16,301 bases of DNA, taken from assembly GCA_030040115.1 (NCBI GenBank), contig JASHUH010000438.1, positions 1 to 16,301 on the forward strand, written 5' to 3'. Source of the stretch: Acidobacteriaceae bacterium. Its GTDB lineage: Bacteria; Acidobacteriota; Terriglobia; Terriglobales; Acidobacteriaceae. Position 1 is the stretch's first letter. Every line of letters begins with the position of its first letter. The notes beneath the pieces are model-generated. The model ran no database searches. It saw nothing but the letters and a program-made list of their open reading frames with translations, and had not been told where the DNA came from. Below, piece by piece: positions 7,917 through 15,364 of this stretch. The position numbers were made by a program, and so were the translations under genes.

Positions 7917-8191
7917 GGCGAAGGAAGGTTTTGCCTTTAGGGGGTGTCTGTGCGATGCTGCTGGAGATTGAAGCTGCGGAAGAGAATAGCCGAAAAAAGA
8001 GGCCAATGGTCCTAGATGCTTCCCGCAGGGGCTGAATCCCCAGGCTGATCCGGCGACGTCCTAACGCGGCGTTGCACGGTCAGGTCGCGACTGGCTGATT
8101 TCGCGGTCCTTGCCGTGCGCATCAACTCGCACTCCGGTCTTTCTGCTCCGCACGATGCGTTTTTCCGCGGCCAATGAAGCCCTATCCTTGG

Positions 8192-8219
8192 TTGACGTGA
8201 TCTGGGGCACGGATAAACT
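8192..8219 (+). promoter_or_regulatory. Candidate sigma70-type promoter of the S53 peptidase gene
   Basis: TTGACG (8192-8197) and TAAACT (8214-8219) are 16 bases apart. Transcription would start near 8226, giving a leader of about 80 bases before the coding sequence. Confidence 0.5.
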
Positions 8220-8296
8220 CGTGTCCGAAGCCATGCGAGGTTCAGCTGGAGTTTTCCTCAACCCGCATGGTCCAATTCCCGCATCTACCTCAGAAA

Positions 8297-8302
8297 AAGG
8301 AG
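8297..8302 (+). promoter_or_regulatory. Ribosome binding site that decides the S53 peptidase start
   Basis: AAGGAG stands three and six bases before the tandem start codons ATGATG (8306 and 8309). It favours the second ATG over an in-frame ATG at 8267, which has no such site. Confidence 0.6.
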
Positions 8303-8308
8303 CGCATG

Positions 8309-9427
8309 ATGAGTCCAAGGAAGAGTTCCCAGAGCAAACTCCCGCACCATTGCAGGTCGTACATCAAGGTATTTCCCAAGGCTCGACCCGGGGTGGTTCG
8401 GGCGTTGGCCCAGCCGGAGGTTACGTGGGACGTGCCGGAGCTTTGCGCGGCGTATAACTGGCCCACGGGTATGCCCGGAGGCGGCGTGATCGGGATTGTG
8501 GAGCTGGGCGGAGGATGGGTGGCGTCGGATATCGACACCTATTTCCAGTCGCTGGGCCAGCCGACGCCGTCGGTGACCGACGTCTCGGTGGACGGCACGC
8601 AGAACTCGCCCGGCGGCGAGGACGATCTGGAAGTGGCGCTGGACATTGAGTGCTCAGGCGCGGTGTATTACACGGCTACGGGGCAGGCGGCGACGATCCG
8701 CGTGTACTGGTCGCAGGACATACCTACAGCCGTGGCGCAGGCGGCGAGCGACGGATGCGACGTGTGCTCGATTTCGTGGGGCGCGGACGAGGCAAGCTGG
8801 GGCACGTCGGCCGTGCAGCAGATGGAATCGACGGCGGAGTCGGCAACAGCGGGGGGCATGATCGTGTTTGCCGCGTCGGGCGACAACGATTCGAGCGATG
8901 GAGGACCGACGCCGGCGAATGTGGATTGTCCGTCGTCGTGCCCGCACGTGGTGGGCTGCGGCGGCACCAGCAAGACGTCGACATCGGAGACGGTGTGGAA
9001 CGATAACCCCGGCGAAACGAATGGCGAGGGAACAGGCGGGGGCTATTCGACGGTGTTTCCGGTGCAGTCATGGCAGATTGGCGCGCCGCCGGCGCCGGCC
9101 AACACCCAGTACGGCACGGGGCGCATGGTTCCCGATGTGGCGGCGAACGCCGATCCCAACACGGGCTACAACATCTACGTGCAGGGCAGCACCGAAGTGG
9201 TGGGCGGCACCAGCGCCGACGCTCCGCTTTACGCCGGGCTGTTTGCTTCTTTCGGGACCAAGCTGGGCTTTGTGACGCCGACGCTCTGGCAGAACCAAAC
9301 GGCGTTCAACGACATCACGGTGGGCAATAACGGATTTTACGACGCGGCCGTGGGGCCCGACCCATGCAGCGGAATCGGATCGCCGATTGGGACGGCCATT
9401 GCAGCGCTGTTCACCAGCGGGACTTGA
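8309..9427 (+). CDS. S53 (sedolisin/kumamolisin-like) serine-carboxyl peptidase without a propeptide
   Basis: A 372-residue protein that aligns over nearly its whole length with the catalytic domain of kumamolisin-type acid endopeptidases. The Ser-Glu-Asp triad is Glu108 and Asp112 in EVALD and Ser302 in GGTSADAP (299-306). The oxyanion Asp192 is in ASGDNDSSDG. GTGGGYSTVFP (241-251) and VPDVAANADP (274-283) are family blocks. The C-terminal calcium site is recognisable as NDIT (334-337) and GPDPCSGIGSP (349-359). The usual activation propeptide of roughly 180 residues is absent: only about 40 residues, not hydrophobic, precede the domain, so no signal peptide is seen. Nine cysteines are present, including a cluster at 207, 211 and 217. 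It could be an active intracellular or non-classically exported protease. The start rests on AAGGAG at 8297-8302; 8306 is equally possible. Confidence 0.88.
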   Translation: MSPRKSSQSKLPHHCRSYIKVFPKARPGVVRALAQPEVTWDVPELCAAYNWPTGMPGGGVIGIVELGGGWVASDIDTYFQSLGQPTPSVTDVSVDGTQNSPGGEDDLEVALDIECSGAVYYTATGQAATIRVYWSQDIPTAVAQAASDGCDVCSISWGADEASWGTSAVQQMESTAESATAGGMIVFAASGDNDSSDGGPTPANVDCPSSCPHVVGCGGTSKTSTSETVWNDNPGETNGEGTGGGYSTVFPVQSWQIGAPPAPANTQYGTGRMVPDVAANADPNTGYNIYVQGSTEVVGGTSADAPLYAGLFASFGTKLGFVTPTLWQNQTAFNDITVGNNGFYDAAVGPDPCSGIGSPIGTAIAALFTSGT

Positions 9428-9554
9428 GCCCGAAGCTGCCGCGAGTGGGCGCCGACTCGGCTGGTTCACCGATGACCGCCCGACGGATCGCTCAATCAGC
9501 GCCGGCCATGCGGAAATACCGGAGTGCGCGATCTAAACCGTCTTTGCTCGAAGC

Positions 9555-10529
9555 CTATCCTGCGGTTTGGGCTGCGGGGACGAGCGGGAGCGAAGGCGGG
9601 ATGGCGTCGAGGGGATAGCCAAGGCGCTTCCACTCATCGTACCCGCCGCGCAGCGGGCGCACGCGCGCGATGCCGAGCTTGTGCAGCGTCATGGCGGTTT
9701 TGGCGGCCGTGGCTTCGCTGGGGCAAGTGCAATAGAGGACGATGTCGCGGTCGCGGGGAATCTCGTTGTGGCGTGCGGCGAGAAACTCCGGGGAAAAATG
9801 GACGGCGCCGGGCAAAGTAAAGGGCTCGGGAAGCAGCTCGAGGGGATGGCGCAGGTCAACGATGTAGATCTGCTCGCCGGCGTCGAGCTGGCGCTTGAGA
9901 TCGGCGGGATCGAGACGGGCGGCGGCGAGTTTCTTGAGGATGGAGCGGCGACGCAGGATGCGGGCCACGAGAATGGCGGCAACGGCGAGGACAAGGAGCA
10001 AGCCCGAAAAGCGGCCTGCCCAGTAGAGCAGGCTGGGATCGCGTTGCAGCGCGTCACCGCAGAAACGGCCGATGGCCAGCAGGGTGGTCACCCAAATCGC
10101 GGCGCCGAGACCGTCGAAATAGAGAAACGAAACAAATCTCATGCCGTTCTGGCCGGCGACGGGCGGAGCCAGCAGGCCCAGTCCGGGCACGAACTTGGCG
10201 AACAGGAGCATGGAACCGCGACGGCGGCCGAAAGACTCCTGGGTGCGGCGGACGCAGGTGGTGGGCTCGATCGATAACCGGCAGAGGAGGCGGAGCACGT
10301 AATGGCCATAGCGGCGGCCGAAGATGAACCAGGTAGTATCGGCGGCGAGGGCGGCGGCGAGGGCGGCAAAAAGGGCGAGGGGAAAGCTGATTCGCCCCCC
10401 GGCGGAGAGCGCTCCGGCGGCCAGGAGCACGGGAGTAGCGGGCATGGGAATGCCAAGCTGCTCGATCAGGACCCATGCGAATAAGAGCAGGTAGCTGTAG
10501 ACCAAGAGGATGTGAATAGGCAGCGCCAT
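9555..10529 (-). CDS. DedA/VTT-family membrane protein fused to a rhodanese domain
   Basis: A 324-residue two-domain protein. Residues 1-195 form a DedA (SNARE-associated, VTT) membrane domain, with helices around 5-25, 47-70, 133-153 and 172-191. It shows the conserved Glu23 in IEQLGIPMP, the GRRYG motif (71-75) and KFVPGLGLLAPPVAG (112-126). DedA proteins are implicated in undecaprenyl-phosphate or phospholipid translocation. Residues about 205-310 form a rhodanese domain, expected in the cytoplasm, with DLRHPLE (225-231), candidate active-site Cys267 in LYCTCPSEATA and RGGYDEWKRLGYP (294-306). Rhodaneses move sulfur or act as thiol or phosphate sensors. The loop reads CTCPSEA rather than the common CxxGxRS. 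The ATG at 10529 has AGGA seven bases upstream. It lies between a convergent peptidase gene and a terminator, so it is probably a single-gene transcript. Confidence 0.88.
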   Translation of the reverse strand: MALPIHILLVYSYLLLFAWVLIEQLGIPMPATPVLLAAGALSAGGRISFPLALFAALAAALAADTTWFIFGRRYGHYVLRLLCRLSIEPTTCVRRTQESFGRRRGSMLLFAKFVPGLGLLAPPVAGQNGMRFVSFLYFDGLGAAIWVTTLLAIGRFCGDALQRDPSLLYWAGRFSGLLLVLAVAAILVARILRRRSILKKLAAARLDPADLKRQLDAGEQIYIVDLRHPLELLPEPFTLPGAVHFSPEFLAARHNEIPRDRDIVLYCTCPSEATAAKTAMTLHKLGIARVRPLRGGYDEWKRLGYPLDAIPPSLPLVPAAQTAG

Positions 10530-10690
10530 GGGAAGGTCCTGACTTTGGAATTACCGGATGAGCCCGCAGGTCTCGCTCCAGTTCGATCGAGCCCGCTGCA
10601 GGAGAATGCTCACCTCTAGGATGACACTGGGGGATCAAAGATGCGAAAGACTGTGAGCGAGGGCGGTGATCCGGGGTCACACGCCGAGAG

Positions 10691-10714
10691 AAAAGCCGCC
10701 CGCGGGCGGCTTTT
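10691..10714. terminator. Perfect palindromic rho-independent terminator
   Basis: A 24-base perfect palindrome: AAAA, then GCCGCCCGCGGGCGGC, then TTTT. On the minus strand it lies 37 bases after the transpeptidase stop codon and ends in a T-run, so it should end that transcript and insulate the DedA-rhodanese gene. By symmetry it could also work on the plus strand. Confidence 0.8.
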
Positions 10715-10751
10715 GGCTTTCCTGGGATTCTGAGGAGCGGCCAGCCGGGAG

Positions 10752-12092
10752 CTACTGGTTCGCCTTAAGCGGCTGCAATGCGCCGGAGGAGTCGGAGGAC
10801 GATTCCACGGCTTCCTGATTCTTGGCCTGGAAGTAATCGTGATCCCACAAATCGCGGTAGAAGACACCGGTGAGCTCGGCCGCGTGGGGGCCGAAGACGG
10901 GCCGGCCACCCTCGAGGAGGAAAACCGTCACCAGGCTGCCTTCGGGCGAATCAGAGAACGAGGCGAACCAGCCCAGGCGAGTTCCGTCGTTGGAGCAGGT
11001 CCCGGTTTTGCCAAAGACGGGGAGCTCGTGGAAGTTGACGCGCAGGCTGCGGGCGGTGCCGTACTCGACGGCGCCGGCCATGCCGTCTTCCACGTCGGGA
11101 ATATAGGGCGCGATATCGAGCTTGCGCTTAATGCGGGGACGGAAGTTGGCGACTTCTTCGGGAGTGGTGGGGTGCTGGAGGTAATAGAGCGTGCCGCCGT
11201 TGGCGATAGCGGCCACCAGAGCGCCCAGTTGTAGCGGGGTCAAGGAGACGCCCTGACCGAAGCTGCACATGCGGCCCACGCCGCCTTCGGAAACGGGAAT
11301 GGGCTGATCGGGATACGCGCCCAACTGCTCGCCGGGTATGTCGTAGCCGGCCAGCTCGCCGAGGCCGAACTCGGTGGCGTAATGACGGACGCGCTCGAAG
11401 CCCAGTTCCCGGCCCAGTTCCTCGAAGTAGAGGTTGTTGCTATGGGCGATAGCCTGGGTCATGTTCATGCGGAAGCCGGGCAGTTGCACCATGGTGTCGC
11501 GGGTGACAATGCCTTCAGAGAGGGCGGCGAGGGCGACCGAGAGCTTGATGGTGGAGCAGGGCTCGGCGCCGGGCGAGAGGGCGAGCTTCTGATTGACCAT
11601 GGCCAGAATGCGCCCATTGGATGGATCGATGACGACGGCGGTGCCGTTCATGTCGCCGAGAGCGTCCATGGCGGCCTGGCGAACCACCGGGTCTTCGCCG
11701 CCAATCACGTCGCCCACGCCGATGGGGCCCTCGATGTAAGAACTGGCGGAGAACCGCTCGTAATAACGATGATGACGAAGGGCGACCCGGCGCACGGCGG
11801 GATGCGCCACACCGGCGCGAGACGACGCCGTTCTGGTGGAAGCGTGCACGGCGGCGCGGGCCGAATAGCGATGCGTGGCCGTGGCGCGCGCTGTTGAATG
11901 GTGAACGGTCATAGCGCCCGAAGTTGCGGATTGCGCCACCGCTCGATGGGCGCGGGCGAGGTGGCTGTGCGTGACGTGAGCCTCTTTGGTCCGGGTGCGA
12001 TGGACCGTGTCCGTGGTGTCGGAGGCAGCCGCGCCGGCGGCGACTGCGGTAGTGAGAACCAATGCAAAGACCCAAACGCAAGACGCCTTCAT
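10752..12092 (-). CDS. Secreted penicillin-binding transpeptidase-domain protein
   Basis: A 446-residue exported protein with all three penicillin-binding motifs: Ser180-Thr-Ile-Lys183, Ser218-Asn-Asn220 and Lys362-Thr-Gly364. It probably crosslinks or remodels peptidoglycan. A signal peptide (about 1-24, after AAA) is followed by a low-complexity stretch (25-115) rich in His, Arg, Ala, Ser and Thr, with about twelve histidines, then the transpeptidase domain (about 140-420) and a polar tail. No PBP dimerisation domain, PASTA domain or glycosyltransferase is visible, so it is smaller than FtsI. A class D beta-lactamase-like role is possible, though those usually carry SxV rather than SNN. An upstream in-frame ATG at 12155 would add 21 residues before the signal peptide; the ATG at 12092 is preferred because AGAGGA lies about ten bases upstream. 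It follows ftsZ on the same strand. Confidence 0.85.
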   Translation of the reverse strand: MKASCVWVFALVLTTAVAAGAAASDTTDTVHRTRTKEAHVTHSHLARAHRAVAQSATSGAMTVHHSTARATATHRYSARAAVHASTRTASSRAGVAHPAVRRVALRHHRYYERFSASSYIEGPIGVGDVIGGEDPVVRQAAMDALGDMNGTAVVIDPSNGRILAMVNQKLALSPGAEPCSTIKLSVALAALSEGIVTRDTMVQLPGFRMNMTQAIAHSNNLYFEELGRELGFERVRHYATEFGLGELAGYDIPGEQLGAYPDQPIPVSEGGVGRMCSFGQGVSLTPLQLGALVAAIANGGTLYYLQHPTTPEEVANFRPRIKRKLDIAPYIPDVEDGMAGAVEYGTARSLRVNFHELPVFGKTGTCSNDGTRLGWFASFSDSPEGSLVTVFLLEGGRPVFGPHAAELTGVFYRDLWDHDYFQAKNQEAVESSSDSSGALQPLKANQ

Positions 12093-12393
12093 CCAGCCAA
12101 TATCCTCTCGACTTAAGGATTCCCTGCGATGCGATCGCCCCATCGGACGGCGCACTCATTGCCTCTCGGCGCCGCCGCGCTCCGTGGATCGCCTGCGCCA
12201 GCGACAGCCTTGTCTTTTTTTTCGGCCCCTGCCGTTTTGGCTTACAGAAATTTTTGATGCGCCGGCAACCGGTGTTGCGATTGGCGACGGATCAAAAAAA
12301 CGCCGAACGCTACGCTCTCACTATTATGCGAAGAAACAGGAATCCCGCGAGGGTCTCTCCCCAATTCCTCCAACTTTCGGGACCTTTGTGGAT

Positions 12394-12399
12394 ACTATA
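12394..12399 (-). promoter_or_regulatory. Possible -10 element for the transpeptidase gene
   Basis: TATAGT on the minus strand is a good -10 match, but the -35 position (TTCCAA, 18 bases upstream at 12418-12423) matches only three of six bases. It would give a leader of about 295 bases before the ATG at 12092. Confidence 0.3.
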
Positions 12400-12463
12400 C
12401 CGCCGGCCGTGCCCGTTTTGGAACAAGAATTCGGTACGAAAGTTCACCCGATGGATATTTTTT

Positions 12464-12507
12464 CTGGGGACTGGCGACGGCGATAGGGCCAGCCGCCGCC
12501 ATCCCAG
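12464..12507 (-). terminator. Long GC-rich hairpin just after ftsZ, atypical terminator
   Basis: An inner stem of nine pairs (TGGCGGCGG with CCGTCGCCA on the minus strand, one G-U) and an outer stem of five (CTGGG/CCCAG) start 15 bases after the ftsZ stop codon. It is followed on the minus strand by an A-run rather than a T-run. It may end the ftsZ transcript inefficiently or protect its 3' end. Confidence 0.45.
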
Positions 12508-12522
12508 GATGGTTCACAAGGT

Positions 12523-13995
12523 CTAGAAGCGCATCCGGCGCATGAAGGCGGGAACTTCGAGGTCGCGCTGCGACTCGTCGCCGTGGCCGAATAAGGATGA
12601 CGATGCGCCGGACGACTGCACCCCTGCTTCGGCGCACGCGTCGATCTTGGACCCGGCGGCGAAGCCGGCGCGATCTCCGGCGGGAGCCTCGGGTGAAGCG
12701 GCCAACTCGGCAAGTTGCGGTTTGGGCGGAGCCGCAGGCGCGGGTGGGGGTTCGTGTTCGGCGGCTGTCTTTGCCGAAGGAGCGGACACGGTGACGGTGG
12801 TGGCGACGGTGGGCGTGGAGGAAGTGAAAAAGAAAGCCTGATCCGGTTCGGCGCCTTCCTCTTCCTCGTCATCCTGACTCATAAAGCGGGGCGGAGCGGC
12901 AGGCTCGGGAGGGGGCGGTTCCTTGAGCCAGTTTTCCGGCGCCACCACGGGCACGGAGACGACCGGCGCATCTTCGACGCTCAACATGCGGGCGCGCCGC
13001 TCGGGCATCTGGTCGCGGAAGCCGGTGGCAATGACGGTGATCTTGACTTCTTCGCCCATTTTTTCGTCGAGGACCGCGCCGAAAATGATGTTAGCGTCTT
13101 CGTGCGCGGAGGATTGAATGAGCGAGGAAGCTTCGTTGACCTCGGAGAGCTTGAGCGAGCTCGATCCGGTGATATTGATGAGGATGCCGCGGGCGCCATC
13201 GATGGCTCCGGCTTCGAGCAGGGGCGAGGCCATGGCGGCCTGCGCGGCTTCGACGGCGCGTGTGGCTCCGGCGCGGATGGCGGTGCCCATGACAGCATGT
13301 CCCATGCCGGCCATGGTGGTTTTGACGTCGGCAAAGTCGCGGTTGATGATGCCGGGAATGGTAATGATGTCGCTGATGCCCTGCACGCCCTGGCGCAGCA
13401 CGTCGTCGGCGATGCGGAAGCTCTCGAAGAAGCCGGCGTCTTTGGCCACCGCGAGCAGCTTTTCATTGGGAATCACGATCATGGTGTCCACGCTCTCGAG
13501 GAGTTCCTTGAGGCCGCGCTCGGCCTGTTGCTGGCGGCGCTTGCCTTCGAACGAGAAGGGTTTGGTGATGACCGCCACGGTGAGGATGCCCATTTCGCTG
13601 GCCAGCGAAGCGATAACGGGGGCGGCGCCGGTGCCGGTGCCGCCGCCGAGGCCGGCGGTGACGAAGACCAAGTCGGCGCCTTCGAGGGCTTCGATGATTT
13701 TCTCCGAATCTTCGAGGGCGGCGCGGCGGCCGACGTCGGGGTTGGCGCCGGCGCCAAGGCCGGAGGTGAGCCGGACTCCAAGCTGGAGTTTCACGGGGGC
13801 CTGGGAGAGCTTGAGCGCCTGCACGTCGGTATTGGCGGCGATGAATTCGACGCCTTCCATGCGCGCCTGGATCATGCGGTTCACGGCGTTGCCGCCGCCG
13901 CCGCCCACCCCGATGACCTTGATACGAGCTCCGCGCACGGCCTCGTCGTGATATTGAATGCGCATCTCTCCGGCTTCCAATCTCTGCTGTTCCAT
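12523..13995 (-). CDS. ftsZ: Cell division GTPase FtsZ
   Basis: The tubulin-like GTPase that polymerises into the division ring. The 490-residue protein shows the GTP-binding start [17 protein letters not shown] (25-41), the signature GGGTGTG (117-123) and the T7 loop NRDFAD (218-223), whose Asp220 and Asp223 complete the active site of the next subunit. After about residue 335 comes a disordered linker of about 140 residues, Pro/Ala-rich with an acidic patch (DDEEEEG), longer than in E. coli. The end, [13 protein letters not shown], is the conserved C-terminal peptide that binds FtsA and other partners. The ATG at 13995 has a strong AGGAGGG (14008-14014), about 12 bases upstream. An internal ATG at residue 11 is a possible alternative. 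It lies after ftsA in the same direction, across an unusual repeat-bearing leader. Confidence 0.97.
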   Translation of the reverse strand: MEQQRLEAGEMRIQYHDEAVRGARIKVIGVGGGGGNAVNRMIQARMEGVEFIAANTDVQALKLSQAPVKLQLGVRLTSGLGAGANPDVGRRAALEDSEKIIEALEGADLVFVTAGLGGGTGTGAAPVIASLASEMGILTVAVITKPFSFEGKRRQQQAERGLKELLESVDTMIVIPNEKLLAVAKDAGFFESFRIADDVLRQGVQGISDIITIPGIINRDFADVKTTMAGMGHAVMGTAIRAGATRAVEAAQAAMASPLLEAGAIDGARGILINITGSSSLKLSEVNEASSLIQSSAHEDANIIFGAVLDEKMGEEVKITVIATGFRDQMPERRARMLSVEDAPVVSVPVVAPENWLKEPPPPEPAAPPRFMSQDDEEEEGAEPDQAFFFTSSTPTVATTVTVSAPSAKTAAEHEPPPAPAAPPKPQLAELAASPEAPAGDRAGFAAGSKIDACAEAGVQSSGASSSLFGHGDESQRDLEVPAFMRRMRF

Positions 13996-14029
13996 AACGG
14001 CTCTTTGCCCTCCTGTTGATGTTAGCCTT

Positions 14030-14071
14030 CAGCTTTCGGCTTTCAGCTCTCAGCTCTCAGCTCTCAGCTTT
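14030..14071 (-). repeat. Seven-base tandem repeat array upstream of ftsZ
   Basis: Six consecutive heptamers on the plus strand: CAGCTTT, CGGCTTT, CAGCTCT three times, CAGCTTT. A more degenerate seventh (TAGCCTT) lies at 14023-14029. In the mRNA they read as AGAGCTG-type units and end nine bases (counting the degenerate unit) before the ftsZ ribosome site at 14008-14014. Confidence 0.75.
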
Positions 14072-14135
14072 TCAAATCCCTGCTACTCGTTTCTGCCTCT
14101 TGCGGATTACTTACCGTACTTCGCCTGCAGCCAAT

Positions 14136-14147
14136 AGCTGAAAGCTG
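14136..14147 (-). repeat. Inverted copy of the ftsZ-leader heptamer
   Basis: AGCTGAAAGCTG on the plus strand is the reverse complement of a heptamer-array segment (GCTTTCAGCT occurs at 14040-14049). It starts four bases after the ftsA stop codon, so the ftsA-ftsZ mRNA can fold this segment onto the array. Confidence 0.6.
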
Positions 14148-14151
14148 TTTT

Positions 14152-15360
14152 TCAAACGCTGGCTGCAAAGACCGCGCGGAGTTTAGCGCGCAAACTGCTA
14201 TCTTCAGCGGCGCGGGTCATGCGCGTGCGGTGAACATAAAGAAGCATGCCGATGACGGTGGAGAAGGCGGGATGAACCAGGTCGGCCGGCATTTGCGAGA
14301 GACGCACCGGCAAACCGGTACGCGCCGGAGCGCGCAACTGGCTTTCCGTGACATCGAGCAAGCCGGGCAACATGGCTCCGCCGCCAGTGAGCACGCAACC
14401 GGCGCCGAGCGCATTTTCGACGCGGCCATAGCGGAGGCTCTCTTTGACGTAATAGAGGAGCTCGCGAGCCCGCGGCTCGAGAATCTCGGCCAGGGCGCGC
14501 TGCGGCAGCCGCTGCGGCTGGGGATCGTCGATTTCGATTTCGGCGAGCTGCGGAACGGCGGTGACGACGGCGTTGCCGAAGCGGCATTTCAAGTCTTCAG
14601 CCTGCGCGACAGACACCTGGAGACCGATGGCAAGATCGTTGGTGAAGTGTGCGCCGCCGATGGGCACCGAAGCCGTGTAAGCCACCGCGCCCTCGAAAAA
14701 GACGACGAGATCGGAAGAATGCGCGCCGATATCGAGCAGGCAGACGCCGAGTTCGCGCTCGTCGGGGGAAAGCGTGCACTCGGCGCCGGCGATGGACTCG
14801 AGCACCGCCTCGGTGACTTCCAATCCGGCGCGATTGGCACAGGTAACGGTGCTTTGCAGGGCGCTGCCGGAACAGGTGGCGATGTGAAGATCGACTTCGA
14901 GGCGGGCGCCGATCATGCCCACGGGGTCGAAGATGCCAGGCTGGCCATCGAGGATGAACTGGCGCGGCAAGAGGTGGAGAATTTCGCGGTCCGGAGGGCG
15001 CTCGACGGCGCGGGCGCGCTCGACGGCGGCGCGGACGTCTTCGCGGGTGATTTCGCGCATGCGGCTGCCGAGTTGCAGGCCTCCGTTGGTGTTGAGGCCG
15101 CGGATGTGGGGACCGCCGACACCCACCACGCATTCGTCGATATTGGCCCTGGCCACGCGTTCAGCCTGCTCGTTGGCGGCGCGCACAGCTTTGGCTGCGG
15201 GGGCCAACTCGGCAATCATCCCTTTGCGCATGCCGGCGGATGCGAAGACTCCGTGTCCGCGATAGCGCAAGACGTTTTCATTGACGTCGGCGGCCAGCAC
15301 CCGCGTCCCGGCGCTGCCGATATCGAGGGCGACGATAAGGTTTTCCAGCTTCTGCGTCAT
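14152..15360 (-). CDS. ftsA: Cell division protein FtsA
   Basis: FtsA is an actin-like ATPase that anchors FtsZ filaments to the membrane and recruits later division proteins. The 402-residue sequence shows phosphate-1 VALDIGSAGTRV (10-21), the SHS2-type 1C region (about 85-165), phosphate-2 LLDIGAHSSDLVVF (208-221) and the adenosine motif LTGGGAMLPG (324-333). The C-terminal SLRAKLRAVFAASV is a plausible amphipathic membrane-targeting helix. The ATG at 15360 is preferred over an in-frame ATG at 15393 because FtsA proteins begin close to the first motif and because it sits four bases after the ftsQ stop codon, implying translational coupling. ftsZ follows 156 bases later. Confidence 0.95.
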   Translation of the reverse strand: MTQKLENLIVALDIGSAGTRVLAADVNENVLRYRGHGVFASAGMRKGMIAELAPAAKAVRAANEQAERVARANIDECVVGVGGPHIRGLNTNGGLQLGSRMREITREDVRAAVERARAVERPPDREILHLLPRQFILDGQPGIFDPVGMIGARLEVDLHIATCSGSALQSTVTCANRAGLEVTEAVLESIAGAECTLSPDERELGVCLLDIGAHSSDLVVFFEGAVAYTASVPIGGAHFTNDLAIGLQVSVAQAEDLKCRFGNAVVTAVPQLAEIEIDDPQPQRLPQRALAEILEPRARELLYYVKESLRYGRVENALGAGCVLTGGGAMLPGLLDVTESQLRAPARTGLPVRLSQMPADLVHPAFSTVIGMLLYVHRTRMTRAAEDSSLRAKLRAVFAASV

Positions 15361-15364
15361 CGGC

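Larger units (their letters stand above)
7877..8305. other. Divergent intergenic region between aroB and the S53 peptidase gene
   Basis: About 430 bases that must hold promoters for both directions. A good candidate for the plus-strand peptidase is at 8192-8219; no clear aroB promoter was found. No convincing gene, tRNA or structural RNA was seen. GGGG and CCCC with a six-base spacer near 8028-8041 could form a small stem. Confidence 0.45.
12093..12522. other. Intergenic region between ftsZ and the transpeptidase gene
   Basis: About 430 bases with lower GC than its neighbours, several A/T-runs of six to eight bases and no convincing gene. It holds the strong hairpin after ftsZ (12464-12507), the possible -10 element at 12394-12399 and small inverted repeats (for example GCAAC/GTTGC near 12265). 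No tRNA was recognised. Confidence 0.5.

Noticed and set aside
8061..8110. Segment GGTCAGGTCGCGACTGG resembling the SRP RNA core
   Set aside because: The GGAAGCAGC part and the required stem are missing.
12715..14019. 434-codon plus-strand frame over ftsZ
   Set aside because: Antisense shadow; the opposite strand is unmistakable FtsZ and this frame has no recognisable motif.
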